A stretch of 64,000 nucleotides of DNA from Pinus tabuliformis (GCA_031772625.1 CM062810.1:704232358-704296357), one strand, 5' to 3'; shown: positions 47,073 through 59,895, counted from the stretch's first letter. Program-made: numbers and translations. Notes: generated by a model not told the origin, from the letters alone.

Positions 47073-47990
47073 TCACCTCACCCCTGGAGGTATATCGGCA
47101 ATCATAGCGAAGTCTTCCTCCAATCTAGAGGACAACCTGTTTATCTCTACAGAAGCTACCTTTTGGTCTTGCTTCTCCTCCTTGTACTTATTTCTCAGAG
47201 GACATTGGGTACTGTAGTGACCGATCTCACCACATCTTAAGCATTTGACCTTTGATAGGTCCATCCTCTTCTTCCTATGCCCCCCTACCCTTGATTATGA
47301 CCCTTTGATGCGAGGGCCACATTCTCCTCCTCCTTCACCACCTTCGATCCATTGTTGTTGTTGCCACTAATGGAGCTCTTTAATAGAGCTCGTCTCAACT
47401 CCTCCTGATGTAAATCGGTTCACATCCTGTCCCACTCTGGTAGCCTATATATTCCCAATATTCTTTGGACTAAGACCTACCACTCCTCTGAGACACTGTT
47501 GACTGGTAATCGCACTAGCTCTGTGGGTTGAGGCTTTGCCACAATAGATGACAGCTAGTCTCAGACCTCCTGAATCTTGGTAAGGAAGGGATCTATGCCT
47601 TCCCCTTTCTACATCCAGATGCATCTCAACTTCTCCTCAAGAAACATCTTCCATTGCTCCGTAGTTCCCTGGTATAATGTAGAGAGAGAATCCCACAACT
47701 ATTTGGCAGTATCTTTGTCAGCTATATGTGAGACTATATGATCCCTGACTCCATCTAGGATCAACTGCTTCGCCCACACCATCTCCTTCTTGTATTATTT
47801 TTTCTTATCTGCATCCTGGGGAACTTCCACTACATTATCAATGTAGGATTTCAGGCCATATTCATCTAGAAGGAAGGGCATCATATCCTTCCAGACGACA
47901 TTGTTCAAAGTTCTATCCAACCTATCCTGATCTCTAAGCTCTGCATTGACCATCTCTGAAATTGTCCAAAAATCCCTCTTTCCCTGTGCT
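47073..47990 (-). pseudogene. Copia gag with CCHC zinc knuckle
   Basis: Minus-strand frames give the copia gag core: LDRTLNNVVWKDM and YGLKSYIDNVVEVPQ (about 47925-47830), MVWAKQLILDGVRDHIVSHI (about 47783-47725), LWDSLSTLYQGTTEQWKMFL (about 47700-47645), DQLSSIV-type turn, and the intact knuckle CLRCGEIGHYSTQC (about 47240-47199) in the 63-codon frame 47264-47073, followed by a charged tail that ends at a stop. Several earlier stops fall at CAG-type positions (TAG/TAA), consistent with C-to-T decay. This family binds genomic RNA in the particle. Confidence 0.75.
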
Positions 47991-48435
47991 CGTCTGCTGC
48001 TCTGTTATTCACATTCCCCCTTGGAATGTGTGGCTTTGCTAGTTGCTACTTCCAATTTGCAACTGGAAATTTGAACTTTTGAGACTCGAGGTTCCCCGAG
48101 GGAAAATTTTCCCTCTACTGTGTGTGTTTTCCTCTTCCACCTGACGTGGATTCTTCTTCTGCAACCTACAGTAAAACCTTCTATGTCCAACCAAGAATAT
48201 GCTCAGCAAAAAACTGAGTTGTTGTAGCTTCCTATGCCTATTGGAATCACTGATCTCATAGATTCAAACTTTTTCTTCCTCCTGCACTAAAAAATTGAAC
48301 TTCCCAAGCAACTTGGCCTACCTGGCAATGAACTTTGTTGCCTTAAGAATTCTGGCCTACTTAGAACCCTCTCAGCAACGAAATTCTCTTCTTTCACTTC
48401 TGAGTTTCTGCCTGATCAAATACGCTTTGCTACCA

Positions 48436-49257
48436 TATGAAAATTCCACAAACTGGAATCTTATTACAGCGACTAGTATTATTTGTTCTAACTCATAAAT
48501 TAATTATTCGGTTTATTGCTACGACAACATCAAAATAAATGCACTGCAACTTTCTAAATAAAATTGCGAAAAATAAATAGCACAGAAACTGAGAAAATAC
48601 TTGCACACACACACATAAAAATTAACACTGTTTTTTTCGACAAAAGTCCTCGGAAAAACCTAGTGCGGGAAAAAGGATACAGCAGATGAGGGTTTTATTT
48701 TTTTATGCATAAGTGAAATATGAGTACAATCTATGAATTCCCAAATGGAAGTCCAAACAACAAGAATATCTGACTATAATTATCTAAGGGAATTACCCTT
48801 CTTCCGCAAGCAATCCCGACACAACTTCCTTTCATAAAATTGGTTTTAAACCCAGCGTGAGCCTTTTTGCATTGCCTCTACGCTGTCTCCCATGTGTGTG
48901 GTTCGAATCTGCCTCCGGTGAGGAAATCATCTCTCCGACACTCTTGACCTTCTGTCTAGCCTCTGGAACTGAGAATGAATTTCTCTCCAGCAAAATCAAG
49001 TCGCTTCTAAAGCAACTACACAGTCCTTGCATTGCCTCACTGGGAATAACTCAGCCTCCTTGCTGCTGCCTCTCCAGACCTGGAAAATTTCATATGGATC
49101 ACTATCTCTGCCCCCACTGACCCTGCTTCAATCTCTAGCTCTCAGACTACTGTCGCTACTCTCTGGAAATCAATCAGTCAAGAAAATTGAGATGAAGAAG
49201 TATTTTCTCGAAGTTCTCATCGACTTCCTCTTATAATCCACTATTGGAGCACCAACA
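48436..49257 (-). repeat. 5' LTR of the gag-only copia remnant
   Basis: 822 bp with minus-strand TATA-like TTATAAGAGG near 49230 and the primer site at its low end. Confidence 0.75.
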
Positions 49258-50796
49258 ACCAAGATTAAAACTTAATAGATGGTTATGATCATCTTGGAAT
49301 CGATCTGAGTTTATTTCTAGATGATTCTCACCTTGACTTAATTAACATTTATTAATTAACTAATTTTCCTAAGTTTAGATTTAGGAGACATTAAAATTTT
49401 TGTTAATAATCTAATTAAATCACTTCTAGGTGGAATTTCTATAAACAATTTCTCGGTGTTGGAGATCTCATGTATTCTATCATCTCCATCAAATTTTGTG
49501 GCTAAAACATATTCGATACTACAAAAATTAACAATTAAATAGAGATTAAACTTTCATAAAATATTCTAAAATATTCATAATAATATATATAAATCAAAAA
49601 TTAATATTTATTTTCAAAATAATAAAATAAATATTTTAATATTTATTATAGATTAATATCTTTACCTTTACTAATATTTTAATTTAAATAATTATATAAA
49701 TGATATATAAATCTAAAAAACAAAACAATTAAAATAAATCATAATCTTATAATATTTTTTCCATATCAATTTTATTCAAAATTCAATCCATTTTAAACAA
49801 TAAAACATTAAAGTGACATTTAAAATTTTATAACCAAATTCCAATAAAAGAAAACCAAAATATCGATTCTCTGACCTTCATCTTAAAGTGTTTAAATAAA
49901 ATTAAACATTAAACACATTTTGCTAAGACATGAGACACGTATCATATGAAATATTGGAGATGGAATATGTGAATCTCCTGATCATTATTCCAAACTTAGA
50001 AGAAAATACCACGGAGGTGTGTTATGACGATCAACTTGATCATTCTTGATCATTATTCCGAACGGCCAAGAAAATACCCGCTGACAGGGAAGCGTGGACT
50101 TATCTTTTTATTTCGATTACGAAATTATATTCACTGGAAAATGTTGTTGGAATGTCGTTTTTTTCCTTTAAAGTGTATTACAGTTGTATTGTCTTTCTAT
50201 TTTAATCTCGGAGCTCGAGGCATAAGGATATGCACATGCCTTCACGTGGAGAGAGATTGAGGTTGTTCATGTTTTCACTTTATAATTTAATTAAGTTATA
50301 ATTTAATTAGTTTATTTTTTCGCTCGAAAGTCATGGAAGTTTCGGTCATATTTTAATAAAATTTGGAATTGTTCTAAATTCAATTTAAAGCTATCAAACT
50401 TCAATATTTCAAGTTAAAACTATCAAACTTCAATATTTTGGGTGTCCCAAAGGTTTTTTATGATGTTAAATCCATTTCCACCATAAAAAACATGAATCAA
50501 ACAATGCTATTGCAAGAATTTTTTATTTTTATTTTTAAATTGCCTGGATTATGACTACTTTTGGCCACAACTTCTTTAATTAAATGCACTTATGATAATT
50601 TTTTTTAAACTAATGTATTTTATTTTTTGATAAGAGAACTAATTTATTTTTTATTTAAAAAATATTAATAATAATAGTATTTAAAAAATTATTTTATTTT
50701 CTTGGTTTATAAGAGACTTTATATACATATAAATTATTATTTTTTTATTTCAAAAGATTAGTAATAATATTAAAAAAAATATTAATAATAATTATT
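49258..50796. other. AT-rich spacer
   Basis: No genes. Includes a short tandem duplication at 50390-50442 (AACTATCAAACTTCAATATTT twice, about 30 bp apart). Long stretches (49560-49860) are almost pure A/T. Confidence 0.6.
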
Positions 50797-50800
50797 TTAA

Positions 50801-50960
50801 GCAAAATCTTTCGTTAAAAGTCACATAAGAGAAATTTTTGGTCCACGTGTTTCGAACGAACAAGTGTGATTCATCATGAGGACCAGATCATGAACCACAC
50901 TTATTGGTTTGAAATCGACCAAAAAATTCTCTTATGTGATTTTTACTGAAAGACCTTGCC
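50801..50960. mobile_element. Foldback MITE, about 160 bp
   Basis: The left arm, 50801-50844 (GCAAAATCTTTCGTTAAAAG, TCACATAAGAGAAATTTTTG), is the inverted copy of 50917-50959 with few mismatches. The centre carries a smaller inverted pair (TTCATCATGA / TCATGAA). Flanks read TAA on both sides (50798-50800 and 50961-50963), compatible with a 3-bp PIF/Harbinger-type target duplication. No coding capacity. Confidence 0.75.
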
Positions 50961-50963
50961 TAA

Positions 50964-51851
50964 TTCATTATGGATCAACAGAAGCTTGAATACTTAAAAT
51001 ATTTTTTTTATAAATATATATTAAATATTATTAAATAATTTATAAATATTTAAATATAATTTAATGTAAAAAATATTAAACAACTTTTATTTGATTTCTT
51101 ATTATTTCAAGTTTTTTTTCGTTTTTATTACTATAAATATAGGTATAAAATATAGTTTATTATATATTTAGTTCTTTTTATTAAAATTAGACATTTCATA
51201 ATTATATGAACTTTTAATTTTTATGTGGGAACATTATTTAGGACTAAATTTTATAAAGAGGATATTTCCACATTTATTTCTTTACAAATGTGTCTATTGT
51301 CTATGTCATGTCATCATTATTTCTTTATTGTCTTTCTCAATTTTAAAAGGGGAAAATCCAATATTTTCTTTTTCAACATTCCAAAAATAAAAATTTTATG
51401 GTTGTCAATTTTTATGTTTAAAAGACTATTCATTTTCATTTTCTCTAGAATATTTATAACATTAAGATATATTTCTTATCACTGTTGACCTACTTAATGC
51501 AAATGGTTGTGTTAATTATTAAAAATAGTTTTTCATGATCCAAGTATTAAATTTATTTAAAATTTTCATGTTTCAACTTCATTTAGTTTGGAAGACTTTT
51601 ACAAAAGTCAATATTGATACAATTGTTTGCATACATGAACAATTCATAATGAATCATTTACATCATACTTTAAAAAGTTTGGCAAAGTGTTTCTAATGTC
51701 ATTAAACATTGAGGGAATTAAAAAAAAAAAAAGTTGTATTAGAGATTTTGTATCAAACTACCATTTTGGATACAATCCTCAAATATTTTATGGTAATCAT
51801 CATGAATAAAAAATTCTACAAGAATAAATAATTTATAGCACAAAATGATCT
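50964..51851. other. AT-rich spacer
   Basis: No gene recognised. An 87-codon plus-strand frame at 51225-51488 is AT-driven and has no known motif. Confidence 0.5.
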
Positions 51852-54535
51852 CTTTTTTTTAGACGAAAAAAGCAGAACTTCCATTCAATAAAGAGAAAGT
51901 TTTACATATTCACGATTCTTTACAAGATAGATTGTAGACAAGAGTACATATGTTCCACTAGCATCTGTCTCATGACATGATGTATTGTAGTGTCAAATCA
52001 TCAATCCAAAGAGAGCAGAGATGCATCACCGACAATAGCAAAAAAGGAAATCATAAATAGGGGAAACCAACAAAAATCCATTCAGTTCAATGCAAAAATG
52101 GAAACAAAAAAACCAAAGATAGGGGAGGGAACTAGATCTAAAAAAAAACCTTGTCATTACTCCAACCACCAGAAAAGTGTTTAAAGAACATGAACCCAAG
52201 GAAGAGAGAGAGGTTGAGAGTGGAACAAGAATCTTCCTCCAAATTTTGTTCCCAGTAGACATGCCTGAAGTAGATTTCCAGGATGAGAGGCAGGAAATTC
52301 CTATTTTGTAGCAACCAGTTGCAGAGATCAGTGACATCAAGAGATGAGATTCCTTTCACCCAGTTAATCATAGATAAGGAGTTTCCAATGATTAAGATTT
52401 TGTCAATGCCGAGCCACGAAGTACATTGTAGTGCGCCCCAAAGAGATAATAACTCATCCCTACAGTTGTGTCCTCTACCACCATACTAGGAGAAATGGAA
52501 GTGAACATCTAGGTCGAAATGAAGAACAATCCCACATCCATAGTCACCACCGGAGGAAGCCCCATCAAAGAAACATATTGGATAAATTCCCTCCACATCA
52601 GAATAAGAGATAGATCGATGAGGGATTTTTGGTTGCCAAGGGACAATCTCTTGGAAGAATGCCACTATACCTATAGCACCTCGTTTGATGTCCAGAGATT
52701 TTCCTTAAAAAATAAGGGCATTATAAGCCCTCTAGATGCCCCATAGAACATAGAGAGGGACAATATTGTAGGCCTTCATTTTGTAGTTCCAAAGGAGTAT
52801 GCAATCATGGATGGAGGGTACATTACTAATAGCATGGATTCCAAAAAGAATTGATACCTCCACCCATATTTTAGAGGAAAAATGATAGCGCAGGAATAGG
52901 TGTGGGCCATTCTCCGAATCTAACCTACAAAGAGGGCACCATCGAGGGTTAGAAAAGACTCTCTTGAGAAGAATCTCCTAGGTCAAGACTCTATTATGGA
53001 TGGCAAGCCAAGAGAAGCACTCTAGCTTCAAGGGAGCATCCCATCTCCAAATGAGCAAGGTGAATTCTATAAATGGTAGGGGAAGAGAGGTCGAAGTGAT
53101 TTGGTCGTAGGCCTCCTTGACAGGGATTTTTTCATTGACCATTCCCCCTCCCCACACTAGCTTATCTATACTCAGTGATAAGTGGATATTGACCATACAT
53201 AGACTACTGTGATAGTATTCCCACTCAGCTGTCATGTCCTCCTATAAACCAATCTGCCATGCATGTGGCCAATCCTGAGAAACACAGACAAGTCTATATC
53301 TCTCCCATGGGCTAGCAAGGGTGTTCATCGCCATATAGGAGAGAAAGTTGATTATATATATTGGAAGGGGATGGCATACACTGAAACCGTTGATGGAATC
53401 CAAACCAATGTGGATCCTTTGTCCATTTCCAACCACCCATCAAAGGTTACTACTTAGACACAGAAGGACAACTCTAATACTGCCCCAAATCTTGGAATGT
53501 CGGCCAGCTGAAGGTGCTCGCTCAACAATCCATTCCTCGAGTACACATTGAAGAGAGTATTTGTATTTCATTATGCTCTATCAGAGCCCTTACTCACAAA
53601 ATAACCTCTACAATTTTCTTTCCAAAAGGGCTAGGTTAAAGGATCGTGTGTCAATAATGCCCCATCGCCCACATACAATCGACTTGGAAATGGACTTCAA
53701 CCCAATTAGATGGACCTTCTTTACTGCACCAAAAACTAGACCAAACAAACTTAGCCACCATTGAGTCTATCTTGTTAATTAAAGATTTGAGAAGATGAAA
53801 GAGATGCATCCAGTAGATTGAGATGATAGTCAAGACAATCCTTATCATAATGAATCTGCCACCTAATGTTAGCCATCTTTGGTCCCAAAAAGATAATTTT
53901 TTTTTTAAGAAGCCATTCTTAATCATTCAATAAGTACTTGTTGGGCTTTAGAAAACATCCCAGGTATTTAAAACCATCTATCATAGAGCAAATGTTTATT
54001 CCAAATAGGGACACTATTTCAAGTACTTATGGGTCATCCACCACCACATCTATCAGTTCAGTTTTGTCTTTATTTATGTAGATCCCAAGATATTACCAAA
54101 ATCCATGAAGATCCTATCAAAAGTGACCCACTCAGAGAGTATTATTTCACCAACACACAGTATGTCATAAACAAGCATTGGATGAGAGATGTTTCATCCT
54201 CTGGAGAGTTTTCATCCATATATCAATGTTTCATCAAACTTGGCCTTAACTCCCCTATTGAAGGCATCCATGATCAAAATGAAAGAAGAAAAGATAATGC
54301 ACATCCTTGGCGGAGCCCCCTATAAATTTTGAAGAAATGAGTTGGCACCCTGTTGATGAGAAAAACCATAGACATTGATGTTAAGAAAGAGATTATCCAC
54401 TTCACGTGCCTACGAAAAAACCAATTTTATATAGGATCATTGAGAGAAACTCCCAATCCACACAATCATACACCCTATGGAGGTCAAATTTCATGTTCCT
54501 TTTTAACTTCTCTTCGATGGTAGAGTTTACAAAAA
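51852..54535 (-). pseudogene. 5'-truncated L1-type LINE
   Basis: Minus-strand relic. RT begins at NMKFDLHRVYDCVDWEFL (about 54500-54445; the K-A-Y-D motif here HRVYD), then a palm piece (AFNRGVKAKF, about 54270) and a decayed catalytic box (VYDILCVGE, about 54165). The thumb region LSFWDQRWLTLGGRFIMIR and YWMHLFHLLKSLINKIDSMV lies at 53905-53745, and the zinc-binding C-terminal region WRWDAPLKLECFSWLAIHNRVLT with WCPLCR and H at 53020-52900. The 3' UTR ends with a poly-A tail (plus-strand T run at 51852-51859). The 5' end stops in RT, as in most LINE copies. A possible target duplication (ACAAAATGATC / ACAAAAAAAATGAAC) is only approximate. Confidence 0.8.
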
Positions 54536-55022
54536 AAATGAACATAATATATTTTGGTACATAAGTCAAACTTCTTAGTTTAGTTGTTTCACTTGAAGTA
54601 ATATTTAACAAGCTTTTCATATCCCGCATTACCAACCATAGAATTATTAAATTCTCTAGCATTGCTTTTTAAAGTTTGGATGAAACATGTTTTACATAAA
54701 TCATTTGATTTTAACCTTCGTGTTTGAGGTATATATTTCTCAACTTCACATGTTTGTATTTCTTTCATTATCTCACGTAGCAGCTTTATCAATTTCATCA
54801 TCAAATGTGTTTTTCCTTCTAGAAGCCTATGTTAGGGAGAAAAGTTTGAAGAGCTAGATGATGTATATGAGTGCTTATGAGTGACCATCCTCTCCAAGAA
54901 ATCCCTTTCATACCCCAATGTATGTGCAAATCCATATTGGATTTGTTGGAAAGATGGACCAATTGGACTGTCCAACCTTAAAGTTGTTAATGTCAATGTT
55001 GTTTTGAACTCATTTGTGATGT
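54536..55022 (-). pseudogene. Unidentified open frame interrupted by gypsy-3
   Basis: On the minus strand, 55022 down to 54589 is open except for one TAA near 54832. It includes YGFAHTLGYERDFLERMVTH (about 54925-54870) and the 71-codon frame 54804-54589 (MMKLIKLLREIMKEIQTCEV...). Across gypsy-3 the same frame continues upstream in 61275-61320 (NKQTCPILERCMEG). I do not recognise the protein. It may be a degraded host exon or an older element; AT-rich DNA makes chance less likely but not excluded. Confidence 0.35.
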
Positions 55023-55486
55023 TGTTATGCTCTTAACCTGCAAAGTAATACCCAAACATAGAATTGGCGAAGAAAAGATACCGAGAACACAAAATATGCG
55101 AAGAAAATATACCCAGAGCACAGAATAGCAATGATTTTATTATTCAGAGAGAAATGTTCACAGGCCTCTTCGAGGGGGCAACCTCCAATAGAGCAGAGCT
55201 CGATTACAAAACAAGACACGATGCTCCTCGCAGGGAGTCTCTATCCTTTATATATGACTCATACATGCAATACCACGGGCCAATATCATGGGTTTTATTA
55301 ATACCATCTATCTAATACTACCGCTCATTTACCATCTATCTAATACTTCCGCCCATTTGCAACTAACTGTGGTCCCGTCATTAATTGCGGGTTAACCACT
55401 TACAAATATTAATATGGGCTTTATTGACTCTTGACTATGACGTGATCCCAATACATAAATAAGGGGGTTAGGGTGGGACCCTAACA
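55023..55486 (-). repeat. gypsy-3 3' LTR
   Basis: 464 bp; minus strand starts TGTTAGGGTCCC and ends GAGCATAACA. TATA box TATATAAAGG (minus strand, near 55240-55252). Two near-identical CCATCTATCTAATACT(A/T)CCGC units at 55304 and 55332. Confidence 0.93.
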
Positions 55487-55500
55487 TGCCCTCCCCCTTA
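55487..55500 (-). other. gypsy-3 polypurine tract
   Basis: AAGGGGGAGGGCA on the minus strand, immediately before the 3' LTR start TGTTAGG. Confidence 0.85.
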
Positions 55501-55653
55501 AGACTAGCCTTGTCCTCAAGGCTGAAGCTACGGAAACTGCTGAAGAATAGTGGCTGGTTCCCAAGTTGCATCTTCCGGAGAGGTGTCTTTCCATTTGACG
55601 AGGACCTCCTTAATCATGCGGCCGCGCAGGTGCTTGTCTCGTGTGTCTAGAAC
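55497..55653 (-). pseudogene. gypsy-3 chromodomain and C-terminal tail
   Basis: After the stop at 55654 the frame continues VLDTRDKHLRGRMIKEVLVK, WKDTSPEDATWEPATIL: a chromodomain with its aromatic and acidic positions (V-K-W-K, D-A-T-W-E). The tail near 55530-55500 reads best in a shifted frame (SLEDKASLKGEG), so one frameshift may sit here. Chromodomains of this class are thought to target integration to silenced chromatin. Confidence 0.75.
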
Positions 55654-58600
55654 CTATTCAGGTTGAAGCCAGATTGACCCTTCTTCGTCCAATTCAGGTA
55701 GACTGGTTTGAACTCGGCAATTGTTCCCAATCACTTTCTTGAGGCAGGATACATGGAAAACTGGGTGGATTTTTGCTGTAGGTGGCAAAGCCAACTTGTA
55801 AGCCACTTCTCCAATGCGCTGAAGTACTTGGTATGGTCCGTAGAATTTTGGGGAGAGCTTTTGACACCCCTTGTCTTTGAGTGATGTTTGCTTATATGGT
55901 TGCAGCCTCAAAAAGACCTGATCCCCTTCTTGAATTTGGCGCTCTGAGCAATGTTGGTCAACCTGTTGCTTCATACGGTTCTGAGCTTGATGAAGATTCT
56001 CGCGCAGATGGGCAAGCATGGTTGCGCGGTGTTGTAGGAGTTGATCCACGGCTTGTACTTTGGAGCACCCCGTGAGATAAGAAGTAGGGGAAGGCGGAAG
56101 TTGTCCATAGACTGCTTCATAGGGAGTCATTTTGGTGGTGGCATGATAGTTGGTGTTATACCACCACTCCGCCAGAGGTAACCACTGTACCCAAAGGTGT
56201 TGCTTTTCTAAAGTGAAACACCTAAGGTAGGTTTCTAGACATTTGTTGACGGCTTCGGTTTGACCATCTGTTTGCGGATGATATGAAGTACTGAGTTTGA
56301 GTTCAGTGCCTTGTATTTTGAAGAGCTCCTGCCAAAAATTACTGGTGAAGATTGGGTCACGGTCGAACACAATAGAAGTGGGCATGCCATGCAATTTGAA
56401 GATCTGATCCATGAAAGTTTGAGCAACCAAGGTTGGTGTAAATGGGTGGGGTAGGGCGCAGAAATGAGCATACTTCGACAGTCGGTCCACTACCACCATG
56501 ATGACTGACTTGTTCCCAGACTTTGGAAGACCTGTAATGAAATCCATGGAGACCTCTGTCCAAATTGACGCTGGAATGGGCAATGGTTGTAATGTGCCTG
56601 GTGTGTTGACGGTTTCCCCTTTGTGGCGTTGACAGACGTCACATTCTGCTACGAAAGTAAGGATGTCCTGTTTCATGCCGGCCCAAAAAAATGATCTTCT
56701 GGTGCGAGCATACGTCTTCTGAAAGCCCGAATGTCCTGCAATGGGAGATGAGTGCAATTCTGCCAAAATGCGACTTTTGAGGGTGGATGTTGGCGATATT
56801 ACGACTCTGTCCTTGTAGCGAAGAATATCATTCTGCCACGAGTAGCCCTTGCTGGAATTAGGATCTACCTATAATTGAGAAATGAGTTGGGAGAGCCCGG
56901 GATGTGAAAACCATTCCCTGCGAGCCTCTTCAATCCAGTCGGGAATGGGGAGGGAAATTGCTAGCAGAGTACTTTCCTCCTCAAATTGGCGCGACAATGC
57001 ATCTGCTACCCTGTTGTCTTTCCCTTTCTTGTAAATGATCTCATAATCATATCCCAGCATTTTGGCTAACCATTTATTTTGTTGTGGGGAAGATAGGCGT
57101 TGCTCCAAAAAATATTTAAGACTGTGATGATCTGTGCGGATTTGGAAACATCGCCCCAACAAGTAAGGTCGCCAGGTCTCGACTGCATGTAAGATGGCCA
57201 TCATTTCCTTCTCGTAGGTAGATTGGCCCAGATTCTTCCCACTTAGTTGTTGGCTGGTGAAGGCCAATGGTCGCCCTTCCTGCATTAAGACCGCTCCAAT
57301 ACCTGTTCCCGAAGCATCACATTCAATGACAAATGATTTGGTGAAGTCCGGTAGTGCTAAGACAGGAGTGGAACACATGGCGGTTTTGAGAGCGGTAAAT
57401 GCCTGTTGTGCTTCCTCATTCCAGAAGAAGGAATTTTTCTTTAGGAGTTGTGTTAGGGGCTTCGCTATGCGGCCATAGTTGCGGACAAATTTACGATAAT
57501 AGCCTGTGAGACCCAAAAATCCTCTCAAGCTTTTCAAGGTCTTAGGTTGAGGCCATTCTTGCATTGCCTGGATCTTTTTGGGGTCCACCTTGACACCTTC
57601 ACGCCCCACAATGTGGCCCAAATACTCAACTTCGTCCATGCCAAACGAACACTTAGACATCTTGAAAAATAATTTATGCGTTCAGAGCAGTTGCAAGAGT
57701 AGATCTACATGTTGAAGATGTGCCACCCAAGTGCCACTATAGATGAGGATGTCATCGAAGAAGACAAGGACAAATTTTCTGAGATATGGTTTGAGGAGGT
57801 GATTCATAAGGCTCTGAAAAGTAGAGGGGGCATTACAGAGACCAAATGGCATGACGAGGAACTCATAATGGCCTTCATGAGTTCTGAAAGCTGTCTTGGG
57901 AATGTCGACTTCCTTCATGCGAATTTGGTGATAGCCTGAGCGAAGATCCAACTTAGTGAAGAATTGAGCCCCATTGAGTTCGTCCAGCAAATCGTCAACC
58001 ACTGGGATGGGAAATTTATCTTTGACTGTTAACTTATTGAGGGCCCTGAAGTCGGGACACATCCGCCACTCCCCATCTTTCTTGAGGACCATAACCACTG
58101 GGGATGAATAAGGACTAATGCTGGGACGAATGACACCTGCTTCCAACAATTCCTTGATGATTTTTTCTATTTCATTCTTTTGGGTGAACGGATATCTGTA
58201 TGGCCGCACATTTGGGGGTTGGGCCCCTGGAACCAATGTGATGCTATGATCATGTTCCCCTCGCGAGGGTGGAAGCTCATGAGGCTTGTCAAAGACCGTC
58301 CGATGTTTATTTAAAATCTGTTGCATCTCAGGATGAATTGGCGGAGACATGGTGTCTACTACATGGATGGCATTAAATTGAGCTACCACTCCATGATGGC
58401 CCTTTTTTAACAATTTTTCCATTCTATGCGAGCTGATGATAGAGGGGGCTCCCGCTTGTAGTCCACGGAGGGTATGTGTGGAGTTGTTCTGCTTAAAACT
58501 CATATATAACTCCTGGAAATCCATTGTGATTGGCCCAAGAGTGCGGAGCCATTCCGCGACTAGGACAATGTCGCAACCCCCCATGTGTATTGCAAACATG

Positions 58601-59877
58601 TGGGTTTTCAATTGATAATCCCCCATTTGAATTTTGACATTTTCACAGCGACCTTCACATTTCATTGTGCCCCCATCTGCAATCTGGACTTGGAAGTTAG
58701 AAACTGCCCGGACGAAACAATGTGCTGCTTCAGCGATCTTTTGATGGATGAAATTATGGGTACTTCCACTATCAATCAAGACTACTACTGGGCGATGTTT
58801 AAGAAAACCCCTGATTTTGAGAGTTTGAGGGGAAGAAATTCCTGCCAATGCATTTGGCGAAATAATTGGTTCATCAGATACAATTTCCTTTTGGTTATCT
58901 TCTTCGATCTCCTCCGGTTCCTCAAGTGGTGGATCTTCCTCGGTGGAGCTGTAGTCAGTGGCATCTATTTGAAAAAACTTGTGCTCTTTGCATTTATGAC
59001 CCGGGGAATATTTTTCATCACAGTAGTAACATAGTCCTTGCTTCCTTCTTTCGGCCATTTCCGCAGGTGACACCTTTTGAATCTTAAGTGTCTGAGTCGT
59101 ATTGGGAGCCTGTGAGGGACGACCTTTAGCGGGGAAGTTGGGGCGGCTGGATTGGGCTGTTAATGCACGTTCCACCTTACGGGCTACCTGGCAAGCCTCT
59201 GTCCATGTGGGAGGGTGGTGGAGTAGAACCTGAGCTTTGATGGCTTCTTTAAGACCGCTGATAAAGCATTCCATGTAGAACTCATCTGTGAGACCCCTAG
59301 TGCGGAAGGCTAAGGCTTCAAAAGCAGTAATATATTCCTCCACTGTACCTGTCTGTCGGAGCTTAGTGAGACGCCCCAAGAAAGAGTCTTCCTGTTCAAA
59401 GCGACTGCGAAGAGTTTTGGCAAATTGGGCCCAATCCCAAAACTGTCCATTGCAACGCTGATGCCATTCCTTCCATTGCCATCGTTCATTGTCCAAGTAC
59501 ATGGTGCCCACCATAAGCTTAGTCCCCTCATCTATGATATGATTCAATTGGAAAAACTGCTCCATTTGTGCTAGCCATGCGGACGTGTGAGAACCGTCAA
59601 ATTTATGCATATCCAACTTGGGAGGTCGCTGACTAGGTGGTGGATGGGTGTGCCAGACGTGATGAGAGTGGCTAGACTCACCCTCATGGTATTCATGGCC
59701 ATTGTACGCCTCCTCGTGGGCTGGCTCCTTGCCCTTTGGGAGTGCATCAGCTATCTGGTTACTTATTCCTTTAAGCTCAAGTTCGATAAGCTTCACCGCC
59801 GATTGGAGGGAGTGCACATGCCCTTCAATTTTGTCGATCCTTTCATTGGCCATCACTTGGGCGCGAGTTTCTACCAT
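55497..59877 (-). pseudogene. gypsy-3 gag-pol polyprotein with a few premature stops
   Basis: Start chosen at Met 59877 (MVETRAQVMANERIDKIEGH), the usual opening of this family; an upstream ATG at 59895 is in frame. Order: coiled coil; gag core (LDMHKFDGSHTSAWLAQMEQ...FISGLKEAIKAQVLLHHPPT, about 59610-59215); zinc knuckle CYYCDEKYSPGHKCKE (about 59035-58988); protease VVLIDSGSTHNFIH (about 58795-58754); RT with KKDGEWRMCPDFRALNKL, FFTKLDLRSGYHQIR, FGLCNAPSTFQ and LVFFDDILIYSG (58090-57735); RNase H FVIECDASGTGIGAVLMQEG, YEKEMMAI, IRTDHHSLKYF, NRVADALSRQ (57330-56985); integrase HHCC (AGHSGF, CDVCQRHK), DDE residues in MDFITGLP, FDRDPIFTS and GQTEAVNKC (56750-56250), and tail LSPKFYGPYQVLQRIG. 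Stops: TGA at about 57682, TAG at about 56869 and TAG at about 55654, all explicable as single C-to-T changes. Confidence 0.92.
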
Positions 59878-59895
59878 ACACCAACCTGAGGACAA

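Larger units (their letters stand above)
46528..49257 (-). mobile_element. Copia-type remnant: LTR, gag, partial LTR
   Basis: Minus-strand element. The 5' LTR is 48436-49257 (TGTTGGTGCTCC...TTTTCATA) followed by primer site TGGTAGCAAAGCG (48423-48435), a variant of the iMet site. A homologous stretch of about 290 bp at 46528-46820 (TGTGAAAATTCC..., end of the LTR in minus-strand sense) marks the 3' LTR, which is truncated. Between them only gag is recognisable; protease and pol are gone. No target duplication found. Confidence 0.75.

Noticed and set aside
51225..51488. 87-codon plus-strand F/I-rich frame as a membrane protein
   Set aside because: Hydrophobic composition follows from T-rich DNA; no start context or homologous motif.
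57682..59895. 737-codon minus-strand ORF as a host gene
   Set aside because: It is gag, protease and RT of gypsy-3, flanked by LTRs.
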